Assembly (NCBI GenBank): GCA_000471045.1
Contig: KI301992.1
Location: forward strand, 1,744,060 to 1,808,059
Direction: 5' to 3'
Origin: an actinobacterium LLX17
Lineage (GTDB): Bacteria; Actinomycetota; Actinomycetes; Propionibacteriales; Nocardioidaceae
DNA length: 64,000 nucleotides
The position numbers and the translations under genes are program-made. The notes under the pieces were generated by a model. That model saw nothing but the letters and a program-made list of their open reading frames with translations. It was not told the origin of the DNA and made no database searches. This document shows positions 25,199-35,100 of the stretch, one piece after another; within the stretch, counting starts at the first letter, position 1; each line of letters opens with the position of its first letter.

Positions 25199-27514
25199 TC
25201 AGCCGGAGATGCGCTCCCAGACGCGGTGCCCGCCCATCAGGGCCATGACGCCCTCCAGCACCGTGGTAGCGGAGTCGTCGACGACCACACCGGCGGCGCC
25301 CGCCGGCAGGCCGGCCGACGCGAGCGCGGTCACCGAGTCGCCCCAGCCGCCGATGGCCTTGCCGTGACGGAACGCCTCGGCCAGCAGCAGCCCGACCCGC
25401 GGGTCCAGACCGCCGAGGGCGACCTCGCCGCTCTTCGCGTCCAGGCCGGGCGTGGCGTCCGGCGCGGGGCCGGGGTACCCGGCGAGCAGCGCGGCGTCGA
25501 ACTCGATCGAGCGGGCCGTCAGGAACGTCCGCTGGATCGGGATCGGCGGGCCGACCTCGTCCTGCAGCATGCCGCCGTGACCGGCGACGATCAGCGGGAC
25601 CATCGACCCGGCCAGCACCGCTTCGCGGACCTCGCGGACCGGCGTCAGGTCGTCGAGACCCTCCGGCACCACGATCGCCACGAGCCGTCCGTCCGTCGGC
25701 CACGTGTCCCCGACCTGGGACAGCGCCGGGCTGGGCGTCTGCGGCGTCAGCGGCACGCTCGGGCTGGGCGTCGGCAGACCGAGTCCCGTCGCGACGGTGG
25801 CGCAGAGCTCGGCGTCGATGTTGGCCAGGGCCTGGAGCTGACGCTCCTTGATCGTCTGCTCGTAGCACTTGCCCAGCTCGAACGTGTAGGCCTGCGCGAC
25901 GTGCTGACGCTCGACGTCGCTGAGGCTCGCGTAGAACAGCTGAGCCTGGCTGAAGTGGTCGTCGAACGAGGCCGGCGCCTCGCGCACCTTGGTCGACGCG
26001 GCGACGGCCTGCGGCACGTCGATGAACGCACTGACGTCCTCACCGGCCATGAACGGGCAGCCACCGTCCAACGAGTTCGGCTTGTACGGCGCGACACCCG
26101 AGTGCACGGCGTCCTGGTGGAAGCCGTCACGCTGCATGTCGTTGACGTCGGCGTGCGGCCGGTTGATGGGGATCTGCGCGAAGTTCGGCCCGCCGAGCCG
26201 CGTCAGCTGGGTGTCGAGGTACGAGAACAGGCGGCCCTGCAGCAGCGGGTCGTTCGTCGCGTCGATGCCCGGCACGAAGTGACCGGCGTGGAACGCTACC
26301 TGCTCGGTCTCGGCGAAGTAGTTGGTGGGGTTCGCGTTGAGCGTCATGGTGCCGATGACCTGCACCGGGGCCAGCTCCTCCGGCACCATCTTCGTGGGGT
26401 CGAGCAGGTCGATGCCCTCGAAGGTCTCCTCGGGGGTGTCGGGGAAGACCTGGATGCCCAGGTCCCACTCCGGGTGCGCCCCGGACTCGATGGCGTCGGC
26501 GAGGTCACGGCGGTGGAAGTCGGGATCGATGCCACCGGCGATCTGCGCCTCCTCCCACGTCAGCGAGTGCACGCCGAGGCGCGGCTTCCAGTGGAACTTC
26601 ACGAGCGTCGTCTCGCCGGCTGCGTTGACGAGCCGGAAGGTGTGCACGCCGAAACCCTCCATCATCCGGTACGAGCGCGGGATGCCCCGGTCGCTCATGT
26701 TCCAGAGGGCGTGGTGCTGACCCTCGGTGTGCAGCGAGACGAAGTCCCAGAACGTGTCGTGCGCGCTCTGCGCCTGCGGGATCTCGACGTCCGGGTGCGG
26801 CTTGCCGGCATGGATGACGTCGGGGAACTTGATCGCGTCCTGGATGAAGAACACCGGGATGTTGTTGCCGACGAGGTCGTAGTTGCCCTCGGTCGTGTAG
26901 AACTTCACCGCGAAGCCCCGGGTGTCGCGCACGGTGTCGGCCGAGCCACGCGATCCCAGCACGGTCGAGAAGCGCGTGAAGACGCGCGTCTCGGCGCCCT
27001 CCTGCAGGAAGGCCGCCTTGGTCAGCTGCGAGGCTGCACCGTTCGACACGAACGTGCCGTGAGCGGCGGCGCCGCGGGCGTGGACCACGCGCTCCGGGAT
27101 GCGCTCGTGGTCGAACGACATGATCTTCTCGCGCAGGTGGTGGTCCTGCAGCAGCACAGGACCGCGGGAGCCGGCCTTCAGCGAGTGGTCGGTCTCGCGC
27201 AGCGGCACGCCCTGGGCAGTGGTCAGGTAGGCACCCTGCTGAGCGTTGTCGTCCTGGCTGTCGCCGGACTTCGCCCCGGTGGGGGTGTGCGGATCGGGAC
27301 CGTCCTGGGCGGGCTTGCGCGGCAACGGGCCGCGGGGCTCGGTGGGCTCCTCGAGCGTCGGCGGCTCGGAGCCGGGCGTGCCGGGGATCTCGGGAGCGCC
27401 GCTGGTCATGGCCGCCTTCACCTCGCCGACCACCTCGGAGGCGACGCCGGTGGCCGTGTCGACCGCCTTCTGCACGGTGCTCTTGTCGTCGGTGTTCTTG
27501 CCGTCATCTGCCAT
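25199..27514 (-). CDS. katE: Large-subunit (clade 2) heme catalase, KatE/HPII-like
   Basis: 771 aa, typical of large-subunit catalases. The distal His is in [13 protein letters not shown], Asn in [28 protein letters not shown] and the proximal Tyr in [15 protein letters not shown]. The C-terminal ~150 residues form the flavodoxin/class-I-amidotransferase-like domain unique to this clade. The N-terminal ~40 residues are an amphipathic Ala/Val-rich extension. AGGAGA precedes ATG. It breaks down hydrogen peroxide, often under general stress control. Confidence 0.96.
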   Translation of the reverse strand: MADDGKNTDDKSTVQKAVDTATGVASEVVGEVKAAMTSGAPEIPGTPGSEPPTLEEPTEPRGPLPRKPAQDGPDPHTPTGAKSGDSQDDNAQQGAYLTTAQGVPLRETDHSLKAGSRGPVLLQDHHLREKIMSFDHERIPERVVHARGAAAHGTFVSNGAASQLTKAAFLQEGAETRVFTRFSTVLGSRGSADTVRDTRGFAVKFYTTEGNYDLVGNNIPVFFIQDAIKFPDVIHAGKPHPDVEIPQAQSAHDTFWDFVSLHTEGQHHALWNMSDRGIPRSYRMMEGFGVHTFRLVNAAGETTLVKFHWKPRLGVHSLTWEEAQIAGGIDPDFHRRDLADAIESGAHPEWDLGIQVFPDTPEETFEGIDLLDPTKMVPEELAPVQVIGTMTLNANPTNYFAETEQVAFHAGHFVPGIDATNDPLLQGRLFSYLDTQLTRLGGPNFAQIPINRPHADVNDMQRDGFHQDAVHSGVAPYKPNSLDGGCPFMAGEDVSAFIDVPQAVAASTKVREAPASFDDHFSQAQLFYASLSDVERQHVAQAYTFELGKCYEQTIKERQLQALANIDAELCATVATGLGLPTPSPSVPLTPQTPSPALSQVGDTWPTDGRLVAIVVPEGLDDLTPVREVREAVLAGSMVPLIVAGHGGMLQDEVGPPIPIQRTFLTARSIEFDAALLAGYPGPAPDATPGLDAKSGEVALGGLDPRVGLLLAEAFRHGKAIGGWGDSVTALASAGLPAGAAGVVVDDSATTVLEGVMALMGGHRVWERISG

Positions 27515-27601
27515 GGTCCGTCTCCTGTGGGTTCGCCGTGCGGTACGTCCCTCCGCCCGTACCCGGTGGGACCCCGGCGTAACCGACCCGGCGACGAACT
27601 C

Positions 27602-27985
27602 TTAGCGGCTCGCGAGGCGTTCGATGCGCCGCAGCGCGACGTGCAGGACCGGCAGGTAGACCGGCGCCCAGAGCGGCGCCGCCATGCTCACCACCGAGCC
27701 CCAGGTGGGCGAGGCCGCGTTGATGGGCTCGACGGAGTGTGTCGTGGCCGGCACGCCCGCCACGGACCATGACCAGCGACGACCAGGCACGACCTCGGTG
27801 ATGCGGAACGGCAGCGGCACACCGACTGGCGTCCAGACCGTGCCGCGCGCCCCCACGGCGAGCTCGTCGGCGTCGAGAGTCGCGCGGCTGACAGTGGGGC
27901 CCCAGACGGGCCACGCGTCCAGGTCGGTGAGGACCGCCCAGACGGCCGCCGCGGAGGCGGGGACCTGACGGCGAGCCGTCAGCAC
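27602..27985 (-). CDS. SRPBCC family protein
   Basis: 127 aa. VPASAAAVWAVLTDLDAWPVWGPTVSRATL is the START-like N-terminal strand-helix; PFRITEVVPGRRWSWSVAGVPATTHSVEPI is the central beta region. The GTG start fits the fold; the longer open frame upstream is antisense to the YihY gene. It lies between katE and the YihY cluster on the same strand, ligand unknown. Confidence 0.78.
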   Translation of the reverse strand: MLTARRQVPASAAAVWAVLTDLDAWPVWGPTVSRATLDADELAVGARGTVWTPVGVPLPFRITEVVPGRRWSWSVAGVPATTHSVEPINAASPTWGSVVSMAAPLWAPVYLPVLHVALRRIERLASR

Positions 27986-28013
27986 CCCGCGCCCCCGCGT
28001 GTGGTGTCCACGG

Positions 28014-29066
28014 TCAGGACCGGTCTGCCTCGTCGGCCGATCGCCGGATCTCGCGTCCGGCAGCGATGTCTTCTCGCTCCTGCTTCTCGGCCTTCTCGAT
28101 GTTGCGGGTGTCGCGCGGCGGGAGCTGGATCGTGCGCTCCGCAGCGATGCCGCCCTGCAGCTGGCGTCCGCGCTCCAGCTCGGCGTCCAGCTCGGCGCCG
28201 ACCAGCAGGGCCAGGTTCGTGATCCACAACCACAGCAGGAAGACGATGACGCCCGCCAGGGAGCCGTACGTCTTGTCGTAGCTGCCGAACATCGACACGT
28301 ACACGGCCAGCGCCACGGAGGCCAGGATCCAGACCACGATCGCAAGGACGGCGCCGACGCTGATCCACCGGAACTTGGGCTGCTTGACGTTCGGCGTCGC
28401 GTAGTACAGCAGCGCGACGACCAGCACCACGACGGCCAGCACGAACGGCCACTTCGCGATGTCCCAGACCAGCACGGCCGTGGAGCCGAGGCCGATCTGG
28501 TCGCCGATCGCCTTGGCCAGCGGACCCGTGACGACGAGCGAGACGGCCGCGATCGCGATGAGCACCACGGAGATCAGCGTGACGAGCAGCATGATCGGCC
28601 GCAGCTTCCAGATGGGCCGGCCCTCGCCCGTCTCGTAGATGCGGTTCATCGCCCGCCCGAAGGCGCCGACGTAGCCCGACGCCGAGAACAGCGCGCCCAG
28701 CAGACCGAGCACGAGGCCCAGACCGGCACCCTGGGAGGTCACGAGTCCCTCGATGGTGGGCCGGAGCGTGTCGACGGCCGACGCCGGGCCCACCTGGTCG
28801 ACGATCGCGAGCAGCGAGTCGACCGTGCTCTGCCCCTGGCCGACGACGCCCAGCAAGGAGACCAGCGCGATGAGCGCCGGGAAGAGCGCGAGGACCGCGT
28901 AGTACGTCAGCGCGGCCGCGAGGTCGGTGCACTGGTCCTTGGTGAACTCACGAAACGTCTTCTTGCCGACGTACTTCCACGACCTCGGGTTGAGGTCGGA
29001 GAGCTCGTCGGGCTTGCGATCGTCCTCGGCCGGCGGAGCGTCGACGTCGGACGTCGTCGCGGCCAT
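28014..29066 (-). CDS. YihY/virulence factor BrkB family membrane protein
   Basis: 350 aa with six hydrophobic segments. DLAAALTYYAVLALFPALIALVSLLG and SYDKTYGSLAGVIVFLLWLWITNLALLVGAELDAELERG are diagnostic. Charged cytoplasmic tails at both ends. It overlaps the upstream DUF3618 gene (TGATG). A paralogue is at 34.1-35.1 kb. Function is undefined, often linked to envelope stress. Confidence 0.9.
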   Translation of the reverse strand: MAATTSDVDAPPAEDDRKPDELSDLNPRSWKYVGKKTFREFTKDQCTDLAAALTYYAVLALFPALIALVSLLGVVGQGQSTVDSLLAIVDQVGPASAVDTLRPTIEGLVTSQGAGLGLVLGLLGALFSASGYVGAFGRAMNRIYETGEGRPIWKLRPIMLLVTLISVVLIAIAAVSLVVTGPLAKAIGDQIGLGSTAVLVWDIAKWPFVLAVVVLVVALLYYATPNVKQPKFRWISVGAVLAIVVWILASVALAVYVSMFGSYDKTYGSLAGVIVFLLWLWITNLALLVGAELDAELERGRQLQGGIAAERTIQLPPRDTRNIEKAEKQEREDIAAGREIRRSADEADRS

Positions 29067-29338
29067 CAGTAGCGCCGCCAGATCACGGCGATCGCCAGTG
29101 CGGTGACCGCGACCACCGCGATCTCGGGCCAGCGCGACGCGGCCTCGTGAGTCGTGTGACTGACGAACTCGGTCGTGTTGGCCTTGACCTGGTCGGTCGT
29201 GCCCTTCAGCTGGCCCTTGACGTCGAGCTTCTCGCTGAGGGCCTCGACCGTGTGGCCCAGCTCCTCGCGCGTGCGCTCGATGTCGGCCTGCAGCTCCGCG
29301 ACCGAGGGGTGGGAGTCGGGCTGGTCCGCGTCATTCAT
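29066..29338 (-). CDS. DUF3618 domain protein
   Basis: 90 aa. SVAELQADIERTREELGHTVEALSEKLDVKGQ is the DUF3618 helix; a C-terminal TM segment ends WRRY. Part of a four-gene run (YtxH-like, holin-like, DUF3618, YihY) with overlapping ends, all small membrane-associated proteins. Confidence 0.88.
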   Translation of the reverse strand: MNDADQPDSHPSVAELQADIERTREELGHTVEALSEKLDVKGQLKGTTDQVKANTTEFVSHTTHEAASRWPEIAVVAVTALAIAVIWRRY

Positions 29339-29733
29339 GACCGGGCCTCCTTGATCTCGGCGACGTCCTTCTTCACGTTCTCGATGGTCCGCTCGGGCGG
29401 ACCGGCCTGGTCGACCTGCTTCTTGCCCACGAGCGCGCCGATCCCGGCGATGACGAACAGCACCACCGCCACGATGAGCGCGGCGAGCCAGACGTCGAGC
29501 ACCAGCGCCAGCGCGGCCACCGCGGCAGCGACCAGGGTCGACAGGCCGAGGAACGCGAACAGGCCCGCGCCACCGAACAGGCCGGCACCGATGCCGACGT
29601 GCTTGGCGCTCGCCGACAGCTCGGTCTTGGCCAGCTCCACCTCGTCACGGACGAGGCGGCTGGTCTGCTCAGTCAGCTGGCTGACCAGCTCCGCCAGGGA
29701 CGGGTCGGCCGGCCGCGCGTCGCGCTCAGGCAT
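29335..29733 (-). CDS. Phage holin-family (superfamily III, DUF1469-like) protein
   Basis: 132 aa. SLAELVSQLTEQTSRLVRDEVELAKTELSASAKHVGIGAG is the family helix, followed by two TM segments. Despite the name, these are chromosomal proteins of envelope-stress clusters in actinobacteria, not phage lysis proteins. It overlaps both neighbours by a few bases. Confidence 0.88.
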   Translation of the reverse strand: MPERDARPADPSLAELVSQLTEQTSRLVRDEVELAKTELSASAKHVGIGAGLFGGAGLFAFLGLSTLVAAAVAALALVLDVWLAALIVAVVLFVIAGIGALVGKKQVDQAGPPERTIENVKKDVAEIKEARS

Positions 29734-30055
29734 GACCAGGCTTGGCCGGGTTCTCGGCGGTGCCCGGGAGGTCCGAGCCCGCAGCGCCGTTGGAGCCGTT
29801 CGAGTTGTCGGAGCCGTTGGTGGCCGACTTCGCGGCGCCCGCGGCCTTGTCGGCAGCCTGCTGCGCCTTCTCCTTCACGACCGGGGCCTGCTCGGCGGCG
29901 AAGTCCTGCGCCTGAGCGGCGGCCTTCTGCACCTGGGGATTGCCCTTGACGCGACCGGCGGCGTCCACGATCTGCTCGTAGCGCTCGCGGCCTGCCCGGG
30001 CGCCGAGCACGTAACCCGCAGCGGCGGCGGCCAGAATCGTCGTCTTCTTGAACAT
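29726..30055 (-). CDS. YtxH-like membrane-associated protein
   Basis: 109 aa. A single N-terminal TM-like segment (TTILAAAAAGYVLGARAGRERYEQI) is followed by Ala/Lys-rich helix and a Ser/Asn/Gly-rich tail. The GARAGRERYEQI box is typical of actinobacterial YtxH-type proteins. Leads the four-gene minus-strand operon. Confidence 0.78.
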   Translation of the reverse strand: MFKKTTILAAAAAGYVLGARAGRERYEQIVDAAGRVKGNPQVQKAAAQAQDFAAEQAPVVKEKAQQAADKAAGAAKSATNGSDNSNGSNGAAGSDLPGTAENPAKPGHA

Positions 30056-30196
30056 GTGTCCTCCGAGGCACCGCCGGACGAGCCCTGTGCTCGCCCGGAT
30101 CCATCACGATGTACCCGGCGGCCCGCGGTCGAATCATGGGGTGACGACACATGCCGTCATGGCGTGAGGACACGCGCGGCGGGGTACAGGACCACC

Positions 30197-30679
30197 ATGA
30201 CTGACGAGAACCTCGACAAGCTCATCGAGCTCACCCGCGACTCCCGCTTCTGCATGCTCACCACGACCGACGAGGACGGCACGCTGGTGAGCCGTCCCAT
30301 GGCCCGCCAGGACGTCGACCTCGACGTCACGATGTGGTTCATCGCCACCCGCGACTCCCGCAAGGTCCGCCACGTCCGCGCGAACCCCCAGGTGTCCGTG
30401 ACCGTGTCGACCAACAGCTCCTGGGTCTCCCTGACCGGTCGCGCCGAGGTCGTCGACGACCTCGAGACGCTGCGGGAGATGTGGAGCACGTTCGCGGAGG
30501 CGTGGATCCCTGAGGGCCCCGAGGACCCCAACGCGATCCTGCTCAAGGTCGACGTCGACTCGGCCGAGTACTGGGACAACCCCGGCGGCCGCGTGTCCAG
30601 CGTCATCAGCCTGGTGAAGTCGAAGGTGACCGGCCAGCCCTACGACGGCGGAGATCACGAGGTCGTCAAGGACGTCTGA
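30197..30679 (+). CDS. Pyridoxamine 5'-phosphate oxidase-like flavoprotein (general stress protein 26-like)
   Basis: 160 aa split-barrel fold. RFCMLTTTDEDGTLVSRPMA and DVTMWFIATRDSRKVRHVRANPQVSVTV are the FMN-binding barrel signatures of stress protein 26. Divergent from the YtxH-holin-YihY operon. It probably binds a flavin; the substrate is unknown. Confidence 0.9.
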   Translation: MTDENLDKLIELTRDSRFCMLTTTDEDGTLVSRPMARQDVDLDVTMWFIATRDSRKVRHVRANPQVSVTVSTNSSWVSLTGRAEVVDDLETLREMWSTFAEAWIPEGPEDPNAILLKVDVDSAEYWDNPGGRVSSVISLVKSKVTGQPYDGGDHEVVKDV

Positions 30680-30732
30680 GACCTGTGGACGGGCGGGTGC
30701 GTCGCGCCCGGTCGGCGGTCGACACTGCCGCC

Positions 30733-31152
30733 ATGGACCTGAATCGACGCATCCGCTCCCTGCCCGACCTGACCGATCTGTGGACGTTCATCGATGGCGG
30801 TCATGGATACAGCGCTCCGCAGCTGTTCGCGATCCCCCTCGACCGGACCGACCACGCCTTGCCCTCGATCATCCAGGTGTACGACGACGACCTGTGCCAA
30901 GAGCCGGACGACCACCCCTTGGAGCAGCTCATCTACCAGCTGGCCGCGGTGGTCGAGGAGCTCGTGCCCGAGGGGTCGGTGGCCGTCATGCGGGCTCGCC
31001 CCGGCGGACCCGACATGACCGAGCAGGACCGGCGCTGGTGCCTGGCGCTGCACCGTCATCTCCACGCCGCACCCTTCGCGACCAGGCCGCTGTTCTTCGC
31101 CACCGACACGTCAGTGGGCATCGTGCCGCCCGACGTGCTGGTCGCGGCATGA
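30733..31152 (+). CDS. Hypothetical soluble protein
   Basis: 139 aa, starting MDLNRRIRSLPDLTDLW; a 16-codon-longer GTG start exists but lacks a ribosome site. No membrane segments. Has DDHPLEQLIYQLAAVVEELVP and CLALHRHLHAAPFATRPLFFAT. I do not recognise the family. Followed by a perfect terminator shared with the convergent gene. Confidence 0.7.
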   Translation: MDLNRRIRSLPDLTDLWTFIDGGHGYSAPQLFAIPLDRTDHALPSIIQVYDDDLCQEPDDHPLEQLIYQLAAVVEELVPEGSVAVMRARPGGPDMTEQDRRWCLALHRHLHAAPFATRPLFFATDTSVGIVPPDVLVAA

Positions 31153-31155
31153 CAG

Positions 31156-31184
31156 AAGCCCGGGACCGTGACGGTCCCGGGCTT
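31156..31184. terminator. Bidirectional terminator
   Basis: A perfect 13-bp stem AAGCCCGGGACCG / CGGTCCCGGGCTT with a 3-nt loop, lying 3 nt after one stop codon and 15 bp before the convergent stop. Confidence 0.85.
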
Positions 31185-31198
31185 CGTCGTGCTGTGTG

Positions 31199-31768
31199 TC
31201 AGCTGGTGGAGCTGTCGCTGACCTCGTCGCCGACGGTCGTGGTGACGTCGGGACCGGTGCTGTAGGCCAGCACCTCCTCGACCTCGACGTGCTCCTTGTC
31301 GTCGGCCGGGCCGGTGGTCCGAGCGGCGACGTCGGCCGGGGTGACGTTCGCCGCCGCCTTCTTGGCGGGCGACTTCTTGGCAGGCGCCTTCTTCGCCGGG
31401 GACTTCTTCGCCGGGGACTTCTTCGCCGTCGGCTTCTTCGCAGCCTCAGGCTTCTTGGCCGGCTCCGGCTTCTTCGCAGCCTCAGGCTTCTTGGCCGGCT
31501 CCGGCTTCTTCGCAGCCTGCGGCTTCTTCGCGCTGGCGGGGGCCTTCGTGGCCGGGGGCGGGGTCGCCCGGCTGTCGCCACCGCGATCGACCGGCGGGGC
31601 GGCCTTCCCGGAGGAAGCGCCGGTGTCCTGGGTGCCGCCGGACGCGTCCTGGGAACCGGGGGTGACCTTCGAGAGCACCGACGCCACGGAGTTCAGCCCG
31701 ACGTGCGCGGCCCCCAGCGCGGCGTGCTGCACGAGGCGGACGGGGCGGGACAGGACCGAGCGGATCAT
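31199..31768 (-). CDS. Lysine/alanine/proline-rich histone-like repeat protein
   Basis: 189 aa. A short N-terminal region (MIRSVLSRPVRLVQHAALGAAHVGLNSV) precedes about 75 residues of AKKPE/AKKPT and AKKSPAKK repeats, then an acidic tail. The low-complexity tail resembles histone H1-like and Ku-tail repeats and would bind DNA or act as a flexible tether. The start at 31768 follows GAAAGG. The DNA repeats (31330-31545) may be unstable in length. Family unknown. Confidence 0.72.
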   Translation of the reverse strand: MIRSVLSRPVRLVQHAALGAAHVGLNSVASVLSKVTPGSQDASGGTQDTGASSGKAAPPVDRGGDSRATPPPATKAPASAKKPQAAKKPEPAKKPEAAKKPEPAKKPEAAKKPTAKKSPAKKSPAKKAPAKKSPAKKAAANVTPADVAARTTGPADDKEHVEVEEVLAYSTGPDVTTTVGDEVSDSSTS

Positions 31769-31886
31769 CGAGAAAGACCTTTCGTGGACGGACAGTGCCC
31801 CAGAAGTACCCCGGTGCTGACGACTCACTCATCCCGCGGGCTCAGCACACCCTGCGCCGCGCACCGGCCTGTGCAAAGGTCGGAAG

Positions 31887-32762
31887 ATGACCTCGCCCTC
31901 CTCGCCGGACACGGTGGCGCCGGCGGAGGCGTTGAATCTTCCGCCCGTCACGAGCGAGGCCCTTCTGCTCGGCGTCATCGTCATCGTCTCCGGCTACGTG
32001 CTGGGACGGCTGGCGCGATGGGCGACGCGCCGCATCCTGCGGTGGCGCGGCCGCTCCCCCAGCGCCAGCGCCATGTTCGGGACCCTGGCCCAGGCCGTGC
32101 TGATCGTGCTGTCGGTCGCGGCCGCCCTGACGCTGATGTTCCCCAGCGTGAAGCCGGTCAACGCCTTGGGCGGCATCGGTGTCCTGTCGATCGCCGCCGG
32201 CATCGCGTTCCAAACGGTGCTGGGCAACATGTTCGCCGGCATCGTGATCCTGGCGCGGGACATCTTCCGCGTGGGCGACCAGATCGCCGTGGAGGACGTA
32301 GCCGGCACGGTGATCGAGATCAACCTCACCAACACCGCCGTGCGCACCTTCGACGGCCGCAAGGCACTGATTCCGAACTCCGTCATCCATTCGCAGGTCG
32401 TCGCGGTGCAGACCGGCTTCGAGCACGTGCGCTCCACCATCTCGCTCGACATCGACGACCGGTCCGACTTCGCGCTCGCCATCAACGTCGCCGAGGAAGC
32501 CATGCGCACGGTGCCGGTCGTGCTGGGTGACCCGCCGCCGCAGGCCCTGCTGCAGAGCGTCGGGTCGGCCACGGTCCAGATGGACCTGCGGTTCTGGTCC
32601 GGCGCTCGGCAGATGGAGACCCGCGTGGCCCAGCACCAGGTCATCGTGGCGGTCCTGCAGGACCTCGCGGACGCCGGTGTGGTCACCGGGTCTGACGTGC
32701 TGGTCGTCGAGGGTGGCCCCCAGCTCCTCTCGGCCCTGCAGCAGCCGGAGGACGCCCCGTGA
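31887..32762 (+). CDS. MscS-family mechanosensitive channel
   Basis: 291 aa. TM segments are followed by GGIGVLSIAAGIAFQTVLGNMFAGIVILARDIFRVGDQI, the pore-lining TM3 and beta-domain entry of MscS channels, then VIEINLTNTAVRTFDGRKALIPNSVIHSQ. First gene of a three-gene operon with overlapping stops and starts. It releases osmolytes on hypo-osmotic shock. Confidence 0.93.
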   Translation: MTSPSSPDTVAPAEALNLPPVTSEALLLGVIVIVSGYVLGRLARWATRRILRWRGRSPSASAMFGTLAQAVLIVLSVAAALTLMFPSVKPVNALGGIGVLSIAAGIAFQTVLGNMFAGIVILARDIFRVGDQIAVEDVAGTVIEINLTNTAVRTFDGRKALIPNSVIHSQVVAVQTGFEHVRSTISLDIDDRSDFALAINVAEEAMRTVPVVLGDPPPQALLQSVGSATVQMDLRFWSGARQMETRVAQHQVIVAVLQDLADAGVVTGSDVLVVEGGPQLLSALQQPEDAP

Positions 32763-34090
32763 GCCTGTGGGTGCGGCTCCGGTCGAGCTTCTGGTTCGTC
32801 CCGGCTGTCCTGTGTCTCGCCGCGGTCGTGCTGGCCGAGGGCCTGATCCAGGTCGACCAGTGGATCGGCGACTCCGACCTCGGCCTGGTCAGCACGATCA
32901 TCACCCGGGTGGGCGAGTCCGGCAGCCGCGACCTGCTCGGCGCCATCGCCGGGTCGATGCTGACGGTCGCCTCCACCACGTTCTCCATCACGATCGCCGT
33001 GCTGGCGCTGTCGTCATCGACGTACGGGCCCCGCTTGGTGCGCAACTTCCTGGCCGATCGCGGCAACCAGTTCGTCCTCGGCATCTTCGTGGCGACCTTC
33101 CTCTACAGCCTGATGGTGCTGCGCTCGATCCGCGTCATCGACGAGGGTGACGAGTCGTACTTCGTGCCTCACCTGGCCGTGAACGTCGCCGTCCTGCTGG
33201 CCGTCGCGTCGATCGGCGTGCTCGTGTACTTCATCCACCACATCAGCGACTCCGTGCAGGTCTGGACGCTGGCCCAGCAGGTGCACACCGGCCTGCTCCG
33301 AGCCGTCGACCGGCTGTACCCGACCGACTCGGTGCGCGCCTCCGGGCCAACGCCGGACGGCACCTCGAGCGTGGAGATCCCGTCGAGCTGGGCCGAGGGA
33401 ACGGCCGTCGTGTCAGACGAGGCCGGCTACGTCCAGAGCATCGACATCGACCACCTCGTCGCCCTGGCCGCCCGCCGTGACCAGGTGATCAAGCTCGAGG
33501 TGCGCCCCGGCGAGCACGTCGTCAAGGGCCGGGTCCTGGCCCGCACATGGCCGCCCGCCACGGAGGACGGCTCCGCCGCGGTGCGCGGCGCCGTGCACGT
33601 GGGCCGTGCCCGCACCCCCGAGGAGGATGTCGAGTTCGCGGCCCTGCTGCTCGAGGAGATGGCCGTCCGCGCCCTGTCGCCCGGCACCAATGATCCGTAC
33701 ACCGCGATCAACGCCCTCGATCACCTCACCAGCGGCCTGACCGTGCTGGCCGGCCGCACCCTGCCGTCACCCCGGCGGTACGACGGCGACGGACACCTGC
33801 GGGTCGTCGCTCCCACCGTCTCCCTGACCGATCTGCTCGACCACGTGATCGGCGCGATGCGCACCTACGCGCTGGAGCACCCCACCGTCCTGCACCGCAC
33901 CCTGAGCCTCATCGACCAGGTCGGCGACGCGTGCCACGACCCCGCACTGCCGCCGCACCTCGACGGTCAGGTCCGTGACCTGCTCGAGGCCTACGAAGCC
34001 ACCTCACCGCACGCCCGCGACCTCGACGCTATGACCCGCGAGGCCCGCCGGGTGCGCGAGAAGCTGGTCGCCTCTCCCCCGAGCCGATGA
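32759..34090 (+). CDS. DUF2254 membrane protein
   Basis: 443 aa with four N-terminal TM segments and a large cytoplasmic C-terminus. VASTTFSITIAVLALSSSTYGPRLVRNFLADRGNQFVLG and LLLEEMAVRALSPGTNDPYTAINALDHL are the DUF2254 signatures. The GTG start overlaps the MscS stop (GTGA). Function unknown. Confidence 0.92.
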   Translation: MSLWVRLRSSFWFVPAVLCLAAVVLAEGLIQVDQWIGDSDLGLVSTIITRVGESGSRDLLGAIAGSMLTVASTTFSITIAVLALSSSTYGPRLVRNFLADRGNQFVLGIFVATFLYSLMVLRSIRVIDEGDESYFVPHLAVNVAVLLAVASIGVLVYFIHHISDSVQVWTLAQQVHTGLLRAVDRLYPTDSVRASGPTPDGTSSVEIPSSWAEGTAVVSDEAGYVQSIDIDHLVALAARRDQVIKLEVRPGEHVVKGRVLARTWPPATEDGSAAVRGAVHVGRARTPEEDVEFAALLLEEMAVRALSPGTNDPYTAINALDHLTSGLTVLAGRTLPSPRRYDGDGHLRVVAPTVSLTDLLDHVIGAMRTYALEHPTVLHRTLSLIDQVGDACHDPALPPHLDGQVRDLLEAYEATSPHARDLDAMTREARRVREKLVASPPSR

Positions 34091-35088
34091 TCAGCCCCAG
34101 GACCCCACACAGGACGCTGACGGAACGTTTTCCGGGCGCCTTGGCTCGTCGGCCCACCGGCATCCCCCTGGCCGGGTGGAAGCAGGTCGCCAAGCGCGTC
34201 TGGATCGAGACCCAGGTCGACCAGATCCCGCTGCTGGCCGCCGGCGTGGCCTTCTGGGCCTTCATCTCCCTCTTCCCGGCGATGATCGCGGCGGTGTCGG
34301 TCTACGGGTTGGTGGCGGACCCGGGCACGGTGACCCGACAGGCCGAGGCCGTCACGAACGCACTGCCCTCCGATGCCGCGTCCCTGGTCGTCGGCCAGAT
34401 GGAGACCATCAGCGCGCAGTCGTCCGACTCGTTGAGCTTCAGCCTGATGCTCTCGGTGCTGCTGGCGCTCTGGACGGCGTCCGCGGCGGTCAGCAACATC
34501 ATGTCGGCGGTCAACACGGCCTACGACGAGGAGGAGACCAGGAACTGGTTCCGGCGCAAGGGCATCGCGCTGCTGCTGAGCCTCGGCGCCGTGACGATCG
34601 TGGTGGTCTCCGTCGGCCTGATCGCCGTGGCTCCGTTCGTGCTGGAGATGGTCGCACCCGACGGCTGGACGCGGACCCTGCTCCAGACCGGACGCTGGGT
34701 CGGGCTGGTCTTGGCCGTCCTGGGCGGCACCGCGGTGCTGTACAAGCTGGCCCCGGACCGGCGCAACCCGCGCCTCGTGTGGGTCTCGGTCGGTTCGGTC
34801 GTGGCCACGGTCGTGTGGTTGCTCGCGTCGTTCGGGTTCTCGCTCTACGTCGAGAACTTCGGCCGGTACGCCCGCACGTACGGCGCGTTGGCCGGCGTCG
34901 CGGTCCTGATGCTCTGGCTCTGGATCAGTGCCCTCATCGTCCTGGTCGGCGCCGAGATCAATGCCGAGGCCGAGCAGCAGACGACCCGCGACACGACCGT
35001 CGGCGACCCGCGTCCAATGGGCGAGCGCGACGCGGTGAAGGCCGACGCCTGGCCCGAAACCGAGCACACCGAACGCAAGCAGACCTAG
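34087..35088 (+). CDS. YihY/BrkB family membrane protein
   Basis: 333 aa with six hydrophobic segments; QIPLLAAGVAFWAFISLFPAMIAAVSVYGL and YARTYGALAGVAVLMLWLWISALIVLVGAEINAEAEQQT are diagnostic. ATG overlaps the DUF2254 stop. A paralogue of the protein at 28.0-29.1 kb. Confidence 0.91.
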   Translation: MISPRTPHRTLTERFPGALARRPTGIPLAGWKQVAKRVWIETQVDQIPLLAAGVAFWAFISLFPAMIAAVSVYGLVADPGTVTRQAEAVTNALPSDAASLVVGQMETISAQSSDSLSFSLMLSVLLALWTASAAVSNIMSAVNTAYDEEETRNWFRRKGIALLLSLGAVTIVVVSVGLIAVAPFVLEMVAPDGWTRTLLQTGRWVGLVLAVLGGTAVLYKLAPDRRNPRLVWVSVGSVVATVVWLLASFGFSLYVENFGRYARTYGALAGVAVLMLWLWISALIVLVGAEINAEAEQQTTRDTTVGDPRPMGERDAVKADAWPETEHTERKQT

Positions 35089-35100
35089 CCGCAGGACGCC

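Noticed and set aside
24875..27772. 965-codon plus-strand frame
   Set aside because: Antisense to katE and out of frame with the SDR gene; composition is a shadow of katE codons.
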